A stretch of 64,000 nucleotides of DNA from positions 1 to 64,000 of the forward strand of contig CANLEE010000008.1 of NCBI GenBank assembly GCA_947489585.1, written 5' to 3'. A program made the translations under genes and the position numbers. The notes beneath the pieces are model-generated. The model did not search any database. It had not been told where the DNA came from and saw only the letters and a list, made by a program, of their open reading frames with translations. The DNA is from an uncultured Psychroserpens sp. (GTDB lineage: Bacteria > Bacteroidota > Bacteroidia > Flavobacteriales > Flavobacteriaceae). This document shows positions 27,769 to 37,469 of this stretch, in pieces; position 1 is the first letter of the stretch; the number at the start of each line of letters is the position of its first letter.

Positions 27769-27797
27769 AAAAAAGCATCCAAATTGGATGCTTTTTT
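27769..27797. terminator. Bidirectional terminator between the CBM48 gene and thyA
   Basis: AAAAAAGCATCC (27769-27780) pairs perfectly with 27786-27797 around a 5-nt loop. A and T runs on both sides allow use by both convergent genes. Confidence 0.9.
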
Positions 27798-27823
27798 ATT
27801 TTATAAAGAAAATGTATTACTAA

Positions 27824-28648
27824 CTAAACAGCCACTGCACCTTTAATATGTGGATGTGGGTCGTAATTTTCTAAAGTGAAATCTTCAAATTTGAAATCGA
27901 AAATGTTTTTGATTTCCGGATTCAATTTCATTGTTGGCAATGGTCTAATGTCTCTTGATAATTGCAATTCTAATTGTTCAACATGATTGCTATATATGTG
28001 AGCATCACCAAAGGTGTGAATGAATTCACCAGCTTCATAACCACATACTTGAGCCATCATCATGGTGAATAATGCATAAGAGCCAATATTAAAAGGCACA
28101 CCTAAAAAGATATCTGCACTACGTTGGTATAACTGACATGATAATTTTCCGTCAGCGACATAAAATTGAAAAAACGCATGACAAGGTGGTAAAGCGGCTT
28201 TTCCGTTGGCAACATTCTCTTCAAATGATTTTGATGTATCTGGCATTACTGAAGGATTCCAAGCAGAAACCATCATACGACGACTATTTGGATTATTTTT
28301 TAAGGTATGAATGACCTCTTTAATTTGGTCAATTTCATCACTGTTCCAGTTGCGCCATTGATGGCCATATACTGGACCTAAATCACCATTCTCGTCTGCC
28401 CATTCGTTCCATATACGTACACCATTTTCTTGTAAATACTTGACATTGGTATCCCCTTTTAAAAACCAAAGTAATTCGTATACAATAGATTTTAAATGTA
28501 ATTTTTTGGTGGTTACCATTGGGAAACCTTCACTCAAATCAAATCGCATTTGATATCCAAAAACACTTTTAGTGCCCGTACCTGTGCGATCTCCTTTTTG
28601 ATTACCTTGTTCTAAAACGTGTTTTACTAAGTCGTGGTATTGCTGCAT
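27824..28648 (-). CDS. thyA: Thymidylate synthase
   Basis: This 274-residue ThyA makes dTMP from dUMP using methylene-tetrahydrofolate. RTGTGT (21-26), the nucleophile C156 in [24 protein letters not shown] and the HIYSNHVEQ segment are all present. I chose the ATG at 28648 (MQQYHDL), which aligns with the family start; an upstream ATG-like frame adds 15 residues. A short insertion with [11 protein letters not shown] precedes the active-site loop. It generates the dihydrofolate recycled by the DHFR fusion encoded nearby. Confidence 0.96.
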   Translation of the reverse strand: MQQYHDLVKHVLEQGNQKGDRTGTGTKSVFGYQMRFDLSEGFPMVTTKKLHLKSIVYELLWFLKGDTNVKYLQENGVRIWNEWADENGDLGPVYGHQWRNWNSDEIDQIKEVIHTLKNNPNSRRMMVSAWNPSVMPDTSKSFEENVANGKAALPPCHAFFQFYVADGKLSCQLYQRSADIFLGVPFNIGSYALFTMMMAQVCGYEAGEFIHTFGDAHIYSNHVEQLELQLSRDIRPLPTMKLNPEIKNIFDFKFEDFTLENYDPHPHIKGAVAV

Positions 28649-28706
28649 ATATATATCCCACGAAAGTGGAATCTCTTTTAAATTAAACTTCAATTAATAA
28701 TTATGA

Positions 28707-28734
28707 GACACTTCGACTGCGCTCAGTGTGACAG
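28707..28734. repeat. REP-like intergenic element
   Basis: The short GC-richer segment with CTTCGACTGCGCTCAG at its core, flanked by ACACT and AGTGT, stands out against AT-rich surroundings. The same core is familiar from short dispersed repeats between Bacteroidota genes. Only one copy is in this window, so its repeat nature is from memory and not shown here. Confidence 0.5.
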
Positions 28735-28817
28735 ATAATTAAAAGCGATTACGAATTTATAAAAAAGAAGCGTTTTTTAGTCAATGGAATAAAAGATTAA
28801 TATCAAAAGTTATTAAC

Positions 28818-28847
28818 GAAATATCACACGATTGCGTGCGATATTTC
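28818..28847. terminator. Hairpin between nupC and thyA
   Basis: Arms 28818-28830 and 28835-28847 (GAAATATCACACG and its partner) pair with one mismatch around ATTG. It lies just downstream of nupC on the minus strand and probably ends that transcript, although a strong T-run is missing. Confidence 0.6.
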
Positions 28848-28865
28848 ATCTGTAGCGATTGACCA

Positions 28866-30590
28866 CTAACCTATAATCATTCCTGCGATAGTTGCCGAAA
28901 TTAATGATGCTAATGTACCACCAATTAGGGCTTTCATTCCAAATTTTGATAAGGTTTTACGTTGTCCAGGTGCTAATGAGCCAATACCTCCAATTTGAAT
29001 CCCAATCGATGCAAAGTTGGCAAAACCACATAACATATAAGTTGCCATGATGATTGATTTTTGATATTTTAAATGTGTAGCGCTAGTCACATCTTTTAAA
29101 TCGGCTAATTGAATATAACCTATAAATTCACTAGCCGCTAATTTGATACCTAACAATTGCCCCATGAGCGCCATGTCTTCTGTTGCGACACCAATAAGCC
29201 ACATGAGCGGTGCAAATACATATCCTAGAATAAGTTCTAAAGATAAGGCTTGATATGGTGTATTAGCAACAACCCAATCATTAAGTGTTGTTACGTCTCC
29301 AACCCAACCTAAAATACCATTAAACATAGCAATGAATGCTACAAAAACAAGTAACATGGCTCCAACATTAACTGCAAGTTTTAGGCCTTCGGTTGTTCCA
29401 TTAGCGATGGCATCTAAAATATTAGAACCTATTTTTTCTTTTGAAACTGTAACATCAGTATTTACCTCTTCGGTTTGAGGGTATAAGATTTTAGAAATTA
29501 CAATAGCGCCAGGGGCTGCCATAACAGACGCAGCTAATAAGTGCTTTGCATAGAATAAGCGAAGCGCTTCATCTTCGCCACCAAGAAATCCAATATAAGC
29601 AGCAAGTACTGCTCCAGCAACAGTAGCCATCCCACCAATCATGACTAAGAGCATTTCTGACTTGTTCATTTTTTCGAGGTATGCTTTTATAAGAAGTGGT
29701 GCTTCGGTTTGACCTAAAAAGATATTACCTGCAACACTTAAACTTTCTGCACCCGAAATTCTCAAGAGTTTTGAGAGCAACCAACCCATTCCTTTTACAA
29801 TTTTTTGAATAAGTCCTAAGTAGAATAATACAGACGTCAATGCAGAAAAGAAAATAATGGTGGGTAATACTTGAAATGCAAAAATGAATCCAAAAGTATC
29901 CATGTCTACGACTAATCCTTCAAATAAAAACTTACTACCTGCTCTTGTAAAATCAAGTATTTGAACAAACAATCCGCCGATAAATTCAAAAATTGATTTG
30001 ACAAAACCAACCCTTAAAACTCCAATTGCAATTATTAATTGAAAAGCGAGTCCAATTCCAACGGTTTTCCAATTGACTGCCTTTCGATTGCTACTAAATA
30101 AAAAGGCAATAAAAACGAGAGTGACCATTCCTAAAATACCTCGCCATAAACTATTCATAGAAAAGCCTTGACTTGGAACGATATCATCTTCTATAGCTGT
30201 TGTAATTGGTAGTGTAGCTGCTGAAGTCTCTTGAACTTTGGTTGTTTTAAAGCTGTATGATGTTGTTTTTTCTGTAAAGACTAATGTAGAATCTGTAAGT
30301 TCTCTAATTTTATATTTTCTAATAGTGTCATTGGGTTGATTATAATAAAAAACCAATAAGTTGTTTTGGTAGATATAGTCCCCAGAGGCTTTTAGATTGT
30401 TTTTTGCTGAAAGGTTATAATGGAATTCTCCTTTGTGCAATTCTAAAATATCCGATTCAGAAATAGATAATGTTTCACCTGTTTGTTCATTTTGTACAGA
30501 ATCAAACTGCCATTTTTTTTCTAAGTCTTGACCGAAGGTCATTGTAATTCCAAAAAAAATAGCTGCAATAGCTAGTATAAAATGTTTCAT
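28866..30590 (-). CDS. NupC-family nucleoside transporter with an added N-terminal periplasmic domain
   Basis: This 574-residue protein starts with a signal peptide (1-21, ending TMTFG). A lipocalin-like beta domain of about 100 residues (WQFDSVQNEQTGE to SLVFTEKTTSYSF-like strands) and a linker follow. From about residue 147 it becomes a concentrative nucleoside transporter with FLGQTEAPLLIKAYL, GGMATVAGAVLAAY and the gate/Nucleos_tra2 C-terminal region. I chose the ATG at 30590 because it begins a canonical signal peptide. The transporter would import nucleosides with Na+ or H+; the extra domain may bind substrate or a lipid. The gene is 13 bp downstream of the bifunctional nuclease gene. 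Confidence 0.9.
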   Translation of the reverse strand: MKHFILAIAAIFFGITMTFGQDLEKKWQFDSVQNEQTGETLSISESDILELHKGEFHYNLSAKNNLKASGDYIYQNNLLVFYYNQPNDTIRKYKIRELTDSTLVFTEKTTSYSFKTTKVQETSAATLPITTAIEDDIVPSQGFSMNSLWRGILGMVTLVFIAFLFSSNRKAVNWKTVGIGLAFQLIIAIGVLRVGFVKSIFEFIGGLFVQILDFTRAGSKFLFEGLVVDMDTFGFIFAFQVLPTIIFFSALTSVLFYLGLIQKIVKGMGWLLSKLLRISGAESLSVAGNIFLGQTEAPLLIKAYLEKMNKSEMLLVMIGGMATVAGAVLAAYIGFLGGEDEALRLFYAKHLLAASVMAAPGAIVISKILYPQTEEVNTDVTVSKEKIGSNILDAIANGTTEGLKLAVNVGAMLLVFVAFIAMFNGILGWVGDVTTLNDWVVANTPYQALSLELILGYVFAPLMWLIGVATEDMALMGQLLGIKLAASEFIGYIQLADLKDVTSATHLKYQKSIIMATYMLCGFANFASIGIQIGGIGSLAPGQRKTLSKFGMKALIGGTLASLISATIAGMIIG

Positions 30591-30603
30591 GTGAAGTTGT
30601 TTG

Positions 30604-31212
30604 TTAGCGTTTGGAAATTTCGTCTCTAATTTTAGCTGCTTTTTCGTAGTCTTCATTATTTACAGCTTCATCTAAGAGTGTATGTAATTCTTGAAGCGAT
30701 TTGTCGGTATAGTTTTCCTGTATACTAGCTTCTATTTCTTCGGCTACCATATCATCAACAAGAATAGAATCTTGATCTTCGTTTTCTTTTTTCGGATTTA
30801 CCTTTAGATAAATACCTGCTTTATCTAAGATGTTTTTGTAGGTGAAAATGGGTGCCTTGAAACGTAAGGCTAATGCAATTGCATCACTGGTTCTTGCATC
30901 AATGATTTCTTCTATTTTATCGCGTTCACAAATTAAACTAGAGTAAAATACACCATCAACTAATTTATGAATAATGACTTGTTTGACAACAATATCAAAA
31001 CGATCGGCGAAGTTTTTAAATAAATCGTGAGTTAGCGGTCTTGGAGGTCTAATCTCTTTTTCAAGAGCTATAGCGATAGATTGGGCTTCAAACGCTCCAA
31101 TAACAATTGGTAATTTGCGGTCACCATCTACTTCATTCAGAATTAAAGCATATGCACCATTTTGGGTTTGGCTGTATGAAATTCCTTTTATATTTAATTT
31201 GACTAAGCTCAT
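30604..31212 (-). CDS. Bifunctional nuclease-family protein with a UVR motif
   Basis: This 202-residue protein has the DUF151/BFN domain (about 1-135), with LPIVIGAFEAQSIAIALE and DARTSDAIALALRFKAPIF, and ends in a UVR-like motif (about 165-200: LHTLLDEAVNNEDYEKAAKIRDEI) as found in UvrB/UvrC. Family members have been reported to have DNase and RNase activity in plants and eubacteria, but their role in bacteria is unclear. It sits just upstream of the nucleoside transporter, giving a plausible nucleic-acid or nucleoside salvage pair. Confidence 0.9.
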   Translation of the reverse strand: MSLVKLNIKGISYSQTQNGAYALILNEVDGDRKLPIVIGAFEAQSIAIALEKEIRPPRPLTHDLFKNFADRFDIVVKQVIIHKLVDGVFYSSLICERDKIEEIIDARTSDAIALALRFKAPIFTYKNILDKAGIYLKVNPKKENEDQDSILVDDMVAEEIEASIQENYTDKSLQELHTLLDEAVNNEDYEKAAKIRDEISKR

Positions 31213-31327
31213 AATTTATAAAACGCAAAGAACTGTTTTAATTAGGACTTTAACAACTGCAAAATGCAGATTTATGTCTAAAGAACCAAATCAAAACAGC
31301 CCTTTTCAAACTACAATTTATAAAAAA

Positions 31328-32290
31328 TTATGCGTTTTGAGCTTTAAAAGCTTTTAATTTTTCTATCAAAGTTGGTACAACTTCAAAGGCATCACCAACC
31401 ACACCATAATCTGCAGCTTTAAAGAAAGGTGCTTCAGGATCTGTATTGATAACTACTTTTATTTTTGAAGAATTAATACCTGCTAAATGCTGTATAGCTC
31501 CAGAAATTCCAATAGCGATGTATAAGTTTGACGCTACAGGCTTTCCTGTTTGACCAACATGTTCGCTATGAGGTCTCCATCCTAAATCTGAAACAGGCTT
31601 AGAACATGCTGTCGCTGCACCAAGAACATCTGCTAATTCTTCTATCATTCCCCAGTTTTCTGGACCTTTTAACCCACGACCACCAGACACTACGATTTCA
31701 GCATCAGCTATAGTCACTTTATCTGTTGCTTTATCTACCGATTGTACAGTTACACCTGATGCAGGAATTGAAGGTGAGAAATCTTCAGAAGAGGTACTTG
31801 CGCTAGATTCAACTAAACCAAATGCATTTTTTGATACACCAACAACTTTATTTGCAGTATCTATTGATGTCATATTAAATGCTTTGTTTGTAAATGCTGT
31901 TCGCTTTACAGTAAAAGGCGCTGTGCTCGATGGTGCTTCCACAACATTAGAGGCATAACCAGCTTCTAAACCGATAGCGACTAATGGTGCAATATATTTA
32001 CTATCTGCACTCGAGCTAATAACTACAACTGTAGCATTTTCTTGCTTTGCTGCTTGTTCGATAACACTCGCATAAGAATTAGCGTTGAATTTGTCTAAAT
32101 CACCATTGCTAACATTTAAGACTTTATCTACACCGTAGGTTCCTAACTCTGAAGTGTCACTAGCATTAATAGTTACTGCTGTTACGCTAGTTCCCATTTG
32201 ATCTGCAACAGCTTTGGCGTAAGACGCTACTTCAAAAGCTGTTTTTTTAAATTTTCCTTGTTCTGATTCTGTATATACTAAAACTGACAT
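31328..32290 (-). CDS. etfA: Electron transfer flavoprotein alpha subunit
   Basis: This 320-residue ETF alpha binds FAD and shuttles electrons from acyl-CoA and other dehydrogenases to the quinone pool. The C-terminal FAD domain shows VSGGRGLKGPENW, HVGQTGKPV and the signature YIAIGISGAIQHLAGI. It lies 22 bp downstream of etfB and forms the usual etfBA operon. The length is typical. Confidence 0.96.
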   Translation of the reverse strand: MSVLVYTESEQGKFKKTAFEVASYAKAVADQMGTSVTAVTINASDTSELGTYGVDKVLNVSNGDLDKFNANSYASVIEQAAKQENATVVVISSSADSKYIAPLVAIGLEAGYASNVVEAPSSTAPFTVKRTAFTNKAFNMTSIDTANKVVGVSKNAFGLVESSASTSSEDFSPSIPASGVTVQSVDKATDKVTIADAEIVVSGGRGLKGPENWGMIEELADVLGAATACSKPVSDLGWRPHSEHVGQTGKPVASNLYIAIGISGAIQHLAGINSSKIKVVINTDPEAPFFKAADYGVVGDAFEVVPTLIEKLKAFKAQNA

Positions 32291-32312
32291 GTATTTTCTT
32301 TTAATAGGTTAA

Positions 32313-33059
32313 TTAAATCGCTTTAGCTTCGTTATGAAGTAAATTGATTAATTCATCAATGTTATCGGCATCTACTAAAGTTACAGCACCTTTTGGTGCT
32401 GGCTTTTCAAATTTAACCGATGTTGTTTCTACCGAAGCATTACTTGGCTCAACAACTGATAATGGTTTTTGACGTGCCATCATAATTCCTCTCATATTAG
32501 GAATGCGAAGGTCGCTTTCTTCAACCAAGCCTTTTTGTCCACCAATAACTAAAGGTAAACTTGTAGATACGGTTTCTTTTCCACCATCAATTTCACGCAT
32601 TGCAGTAGCATTTGTGCCATCAACTTCTAAACTAATACAATTTGTTACAAAATTTGCATTAATTAAAGCAGCTAGCATGCCTGGAACCATACCTCCATTG
32701 TAATCAATAGATTCACGACCAGCAATTACTAAATCATATCCACCATCTGTAACAACAGCAGCTAATTCTTTAGCGACTTGAAAACCATCTTTAGCTTCAG
32801 TATTAACTCTAATAGCAGCATCAGCACCAATGGCTAAAGCTTTACGAAGTGTAGGTTCAGTTTCTGGCCCACCAACATTAGCAACAGTAACATTAGCACC
32901 TTGTTTTTCTTTAAACCACATGGCACGAGTTAAACCAAATTCGTCATTAGGATTAATTACAAATTGTACACCATTTGTGTCAAATTTTGTGTCACCATCA
33001 GTAAAATTAATTTTTGAAGTCGTATCAGGAACATGACTAATACATACTAATATTTTCAT
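32313..33059 (-). CDS. etfB: Electron transfer flavoprotein beta subunit
   Basis: This 248-residue ETF beta subunit carries AMP and supports the FAD-binding alpha subunit. NPNDEFGLTRAMWF, the GRESIDYNGGMVPGMLA segment and the C-terminal arm that grips EtfA are visible. It heads the etfBA operon. The upstream gap contains a perfect 34-bp palindrome (33120-33153) and a near -7 element (TATCTTCG on the minus strand, just downstream of the palindrome), so a dimeric regulator could control it. Confidence 0.96.
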   Translation of the reverse strand: MKILVCISHVPDTTSKINFTDGDTKFDTNGVQFVINPNDEFGLTRAMWFKEKQGANVTVANVGGPETEPTLRKALAIGADAAIRVNTEAKDGFQVAKELAAVVTDGGYDLVIAGRESIDYNGGMVPGMLAALINANFVTNCISLEVDGTNATAMREIDGGKETVSTSLPLVIGGQKGLVEESDLRIPNMRGIMMARQKPLSVVEPSNASVETTSVKFEKPAPKGAVTLVDADNIDELINLLHNEAKAI

Positions 33060-33119
33060 ATCGAAATAATTTATTTTGAGTGTATATTTTTTCTAGTGCA
33101 CGAAGATAATTATAATAAT

Positions 33120-33153
33120 TTGAATTTTACTATGCATGCATAGTAAAATTCAA
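33120..33153. promoter_or_regulatory. Perfect 34-bp palindrome in the etfB/pdhB divergent region
   Basis: The two 17-nt halves, TTGAATTTTACTATGCA and its exact complement, meet with no spacer. The element lies 60 bp upstream of etfB and about 240 bp upstream of the divergent PDH gene, in a 332-bp gap with no gene. Its position relative to a possible etfB -7 element suits an operator; a cruciform or RNA hairpin are alternatives. On the other side TACTTTTG at 33362-33369 is a likely -7 element for the PDH gene. Confidence 0.6.
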
Positions 33154-33391
33154 GAAATTTTCACTTAAAATGGATTTGGTTATCAAATTCTCAGAAATAC
33201 GCATCAAAAATAGTAATACTTTAATTTTTTAGTATTAGAATTTAATTGGTTTGGCTCATTTCAGAATAAAAAAAGTATAGTAAGAGTGAAAATGTATACT
33301 TGCCATTATTTGATTCCGTTTTTCGACCTTAATTTTATGGTATTTTATGACCAATAATTATTACTTTTGCTATTCGTTTAAAAACTGATAC

Positions 33392-34369
33392 ATGAAGACA
33401 ATTCAATTTAGAGAAGCGATTTGCGAGGCCATGAGCGAAGAAATGCGCAGAGATGAGAGCATATATTTAATGGGTGAGGAAGTTGCTGAATACAATGGTG
33501 CTTATAAGGCTTCTAAAGGCATGTTAGATGAATTTGGAGCTAAGCGTGTTATAGATACACCAATTGCAGAGCTTGGTTTTGCAGGTATAGCTATTGGGTC
33601 TACAATGACTGGAAATCGTCCAATTGTAGAATACATGACTTTCAATTTCTCTCTTGTTGGAATTGACCAAATCATAAATAATGCGGCTAAAATTAGGCAA
33701 ATGTCTGGCGGACAATTTAAATGCCCAATCGTATTTCGTGGTCCTACTGCATCAGCTGGTCAATTAGCAGCAACACATTCACAAGCTTTTGAAAGTTGGT
33801 TTGCAAATACACCAGGTTTAAAAGTGGTTGTGCCTTCTAACCCTTATGATGCAAAAGGCTTGTTAAAATCTGCCATTCGTGATGATGATCCAGTAATTTT
33901 TATGGAAAGTGAGCAAATGTATGGTGATAAAGGAGAAGTGCCAGAAGGAGAATATACAATACCGTTAGGCGTTGCTGAAATTAAGCGAGAAGGAACTGAT
34001 GTAACAATTGTGTCTTTCGGAAAGATTATCAAAGAAGCCTATAAAGCTGCTGATGAATTAGAAAAAGAAGGTGTCTCTTGTGAGATTATCGATTTGCGTA
34101 CTGTTCGTCCTTTAGATAGAAATGCAATTATAGCATCGGTAAAGAAAACAAATAGATTAGTCATTTTAGAAGAGGCATGGCCATTTGGAAATGTGTCTAC
34201 TGAAATTACATATTTAGTGCAATCAGAAGCGTTTGATTATCTCGATGCTCCAATTGTAAAAATTAATACAGCAGATACACCTGCACCTTATTCACCTGTT
34301 TTATTAGAGCAATGGTTACCTAATAAAGATGAGGTAATCAAAGCGGTAAAAAAAGTGATGTATAAATAA
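33392..34369 (+). CDS. pdhB: Pyruvate dehydrogenase E1 component, beta subunit
   Basis: This 325-residue thiamine-diphosphate-dependent E1 beta subunit completes the heterotetrameric pyruvate dehydrogenase with an alpha subunit encoded elsewhere. It has the expected LMGEEVAEYNGAYKASKGM and NNAAKIRQMSGGQ segments, the HSQAFESWFANTPGLKVVVPSNPYD region, and the C-terminal transketolase fold. A branched-chain 2-oxoacid E1 beta is possible, but the sequence reads as PDH-type. It stands alone, with a hairpin terminator 25 bp after the stop. Confidence 0.92.
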   Translation: MKTIQFREAICEAMSEEMRRDESIYLMGEEVAEYNGAYKASKGMLDEFGAKRVIDTPIAELGFAGIAIGSTMTGNRPIVEYMTFNFSLVGIDQIINNAAKIRQMSGGQFKCPIVFRGPTASAGQLAATHSQAFESWFANTPGLKVVVPSNPYDAKGLLKSAIRDDDPVIFMESEQMYGDKGEVPEGEYTIPLGVAEIKREGTDVTIVSFGKIIKEAYKAADELEKEGVSCEIIDLRTVRPLDRNAIIASVKKTNRLVILEEAWPFGNVSTEITYLVQSEAFDYLDAPIVKINTADTPAPYSPVLLEQWLPNKDEVIKAVKKVMYK

Positions 34370-34394
34370 ATAATTCGCAATTTTTTGCGTTATC

Positions 34395-34428
34395 AAGACT
34401 TCATTAGCACGATTGTTGATGAAGTCTT
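34395..34428 (+). terminator. Terminator after pdhB
   Basis: AAGACTTCAT (34395-34404) and its complement at 34419-34428 form a 10-bp stem, followed by TTTTAA. Confidence 0.75.
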
Positions 34429-34525
34429 TTAATTAATAACACTATTTTGGTGTTTAGGTTGCAATTTACATTTCGACTAATCGAAATTAACCCTAACTAA
34501 TAGTAAATTGCAAATAGTAATATAG

Positions 34526-37036
34526 ATGAAAAAAAAGCTCCTAATTTTATTCTTGTTCTTCGGAATTTCAATGGCATTTGCCCAAACCAAAGTGAGTGGT
34601 CTTGTCTTTGACGAAAATAATGAACCCATTGCATTTGCTAATGTATTATTTAAAGATTCTACTGAAGGTACCATCACAAATGAAGATGGACGCTTTTATT
34701 TGGAATCTGATAATACTTGGGATACCTTAATTGTTTCTTTCTTAGGTTATGAACTCAAAGAAATTAAACTAGATAAAAAAGTTAACTACGATTTAAAATT
34801 TATACTTAAAGAAGAAGCTGGTGCACTTGATGAAGTGGTTATTGTTACAGGAAAACAATCTAAAAAAGCTTCTGAAAATCCAGCGATTAGAATTCTTAAA
34901 AAAATATGGGAACGTAAACGTCAAAATGGTTTGCGACAGTTTAAGCAATACCAATACGATAAATACGAGAAAGTAGAATTTGATTTAAATACCATTGATA
35001 GTGCGCTTATAAAAAGTAAACTGTTTAGAGGTATGGAATTTGTTTTTGAAGAAGTGGATACGTCTAGCGTTACTGGAAAAACATATTTACCAATTTTTCT
35101 CAATGAAGCTGTAAGTAAAGTCTATGGCGATAATTTGATTAAAAAAGAAAAAGAAGACCTTAAAGGGAACAAGAATTCAGGGTTTAACAATAACCAAATT
35201 ATTATTGATTTTATAGATGATCTCTATGCCGATTTTGATATCTACGATAACTATTTGAAGTTTTTCGATAAGAGTTTTGTGAGCCCATTGTCACGTACTG
35301 GCGTACAAACTTATAATTATGTTTTGTCTGATAGTGCTTTTATCGATAATAAATGGTGTTACAATATTATCTATTATCCGAGACGAAAAAATGAACTCAC
35401 ATTTAAGGGTGATTTTTGGGTAAATGATTCGACCTATGCCATAAAGGATATCAACCTACAAGCGTCTAAAAGTGCAAATATTAATTGGGTAAAAGAAATT
35501 TATATTGAACAAGAATTTGAGGTCTTAAACGATTCTTTATTCTTGATTAAGCGCGATTATATGTTATCTGATTTTGCTCTTAATAAAAAGGAAAAGTCTC
35601 GAGGTGTATACGGAAAAAGGACAACCTTGTATGATAATTACGAGTTTGATATTCCGAAGGATGAAAAATTTTATGATGTTGAGGTTTATAATTATAATGA
35701 AGATGCTTACAATCGTGATGATACTTTTTGGGAAGAAAACCGAATGGAGTCGCTCAATAAAGATGAACGAGGTGTTTATAAGATGTTAGACACACTTAAA
35801 ACGGTTAAAAAATTTAAGCGACTCTATAATATTGGAAGTATTTTAGCTTCAGGTTATATTGAATTTCCGAGTATCAATTTTGATTATGGCCCAATCTTTT
35901 CAACGTTTGGTTCTAATGAAGTTGAGGGTATCAGATTACGAACAGGTGGTAGAACCTATTTTGGACCAAATGATCTTTGGCGAGTTGAAGGGTTTCTAGC
36001 TTATGGATTTAAAGACGATAAATTCAAATACGGAATTTCAGGTAAATGGTTGATAGACAAAAAACGACGGATTATCATTTCTGCAGGAAATAGGCGAGAC
36101 GTTGAACAAATAGGTGCTAATTTAACAGCATCAACAGACGTTTTAGGACGAAGCTTAGCGTCTTCAGCAGTTGTTGGTACGGCTACTAATGATAAATTGA
36201 CGACCATTAATTTGAGTACCATGTCTCTTGAAATTGAGCCTACCCGAAATTTGGTTATTCGAACCAGCGGAACATACAAAACTTTAGAATCGGCTTCGCC
36301 AACCTTTAGTTTAGATTATAACGACCCAAATTCAATTACAGGTGTGTCTTCAGAAGTGAAACAGTTTGAAGCAGCAGTATCGTTGTCCTACTTTCCAAAA
36401 CGTAAAATGACAGGTTTTGGAGTTGAACGACGTACAGCAAATGATGGATTTGCAAGCTTGTTTACTCAAATTACAAGAGGTGACCGTAACTTATTTAATA
36501 GTGATTTCGACTATACCAAAGTGCAATTTTCTTATATTCAACCATGGCAAGTTGGAGGTTTCGGACGTTTAACAACAACTGTTGAAGCTGGTAAAACTTT
36601 TGGAGAAGTCCCTTTAGCATTGTTAAGTGTTGTGCCAGGAAATCAATCGTATTTCTCGATTTATAATACGTTTCCGCAACTTGATTTTTATGAATTTGTA
36701 ACCGATACTTATACGTCATTGCATTTAGAACATAATTTTAATGGACGTATATTTTCACGTATTCCGTTTTTAAAGAAGTATAATTTAAGAGCAATTATTG
36801 GTGTGCGTGGTGTATGGGGAGATATTTCTAGAGAAAACATTGCTTTAAATACAACAGGTAATCCAGTTGAAACCCCTTTAATTGCACCAAGTGATGATAT
36901 CTATTATGAATATAGCTTTGGTGTTGGTAATATTTTTAAAATACTTCGTATTGATTTTAACTTCAGAGGAAATTACTTAAGCAATCCTGATGCTAGAGCA
37001 TTTGGTGTTACTGGAAGTTTTGGGTTTAATTTTTAA
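34526..37036 (+). CDS. DUF5686 outer-membrane protein with a carboxypeptidase-regulatory-like domain
   Basis: This 836-residue protein has a signal peptide (1-20, ending AFAQ), an N-terminal carboxypeptidase-regulatory-like sandwich (about 21-110, TKVSGLVFDENNEPIAFANV), then the DUF5686 region with NPAIRILKKIWERK and YDKYEKVEFDLN (about 125-165). It finishes in a long barrel-like C-terminus ending in the aromatic GSFGFNF. This domain order is common in Bacteroidota outer-membrane proteins of unknown function related to TonB-linked receptors but without a plug. It ends 1 bp before the convergent doxX stop. Confidence 0.9.
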   Translation: MKKKLLILFLFFGISMAFAQTKVSGLVFDENNEPIAFANVLFKDSTEGTITNEDGRFYLESDNTWDTLIVSFLGYELKEIKLDKKVNYDLKFILKEEAGALDEVVIVTGKQSKKASENPAIRILKKIWERKRQNGLRQFKQYQYDKYEKVEFDLNTIDSALIKSKLFRGMEFVFEEVDTSSVTGKTYLPIFLNEAVSKVYGDNLIKKEKEDLKGNKNSGFNNNQIIIDFIDDLYADFDIYDNYLKFFDKSFVSPLSRTGVQTYNYVLSDSAFIDNKWCYNIIYYPRRKNELTFKGDFWVNDSTYAIKDINLQASKSANINWVKEIYIEQEFEVLNDSLFLIKRDYMLSDFALNKKEKSRGVYGKRTTLYDNYEFDIPKDEKFYDVEVYNYNEDAYNRDDTFWEENRMESLNKDERGVYKMLDTLKTVKKFKRLYNIGSILASGYIEFPSINFDYGPIFSTFGSNEVEGIRLRTGGRTYFGPNDLWRVEGFLAYGFKDDKFKYGISGKWLIDKKRRIIISAGNRRDVEQIGANLTASTDVLGRSLASSAVVGTATNDKLTTINLSTMSLEIEPTRNLVIRTSGTYKTLESASPTFSLDYNDPNSITGVSSEVKQFEAAVSLSYFPKRKMTGFGVERRTANDGFASLFTQITRGDRNLFNSDFDYTKVQFSYIQPWQVGGFGRLTTTVEAGKTFGEVPLALLSVVPGNQSYFSIYNTFPQLDFYEFVTDTYTSLHLEHNFNGRIFSRIPFLKKYNLRAIIGVRGVWGDISRENIALNTTGNPVETPLIAPSDDIYYEYSFGVGNIFKILRIDFNFRGNYLSNPDARAFGVTGSFGFNF

Positions 37037-37037
37037 G

Positions 37038-37469
37038 TCACGATGCTTTTTTGAGATGTAAAATATCAAGCTCTAGATATTTTTCTTTCAGTAAACTTAA
37101 TGCAAATGCTCCAGCTGATGCACTAAAAACGGAATAATCTAAAGCACTTTTTAATCCAGTAGAAAGTGACATCGATAAAGCAAAAATCAATAGCAGAATA
37201 CCACTTAATTTTGCAAACAACTCGGTTTTAAAACCAATTAAGAGACCTATTGAAAACCCAATCTCTGCAAAAGTTACTAAAAGACCAACTGTAGGTATCA
37301 AGGCATTTGGAATCCATGGATTTATAAGTTGTGTATATTCTAAAAAATTGTTCCAATTTCCCCAAACGGAAATGGTTGCATTCCATATACTCAACCTGTC
37401 AGCAACAGCTGATAGAAAACTTAGTGAAATTGCGATCCTCAAAAAGAGTTTGATAATTTTAATATGCAT
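37038..37469 (-). CDS. DoxX-family membrane protein
   Basis: This 143-residue four-helix membrane protein has the DoxX pattern: LFLRIAISLSFLSAVADRL, a central PTVGLLVTFAEIGFSIGLLIGF helix and LSGILLLIFALSMSLSTG. The family is linked in other bacteria to thiol or oxidative stress and quinone-coupled redox. The gene overlaps the stop of the upstream AhpD-like gene by 1 bp, and both lie behind a Crp-type regulator, consistent with a small stress-response unit. Confidence 0.88.
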   Translation of the reverse strand: MHIKIIKLFLRIAISLSFLSAVADRLSIWNATISVWGNWNNFLEYTQLINPWIPNALIPTVGLLVTFAEIGFSIGLLIGFKTELFAKLSGILLLIFALSMSLSTGLKSALDYSVFSASAGAFALSLLKEKYLELDILHLKKAS

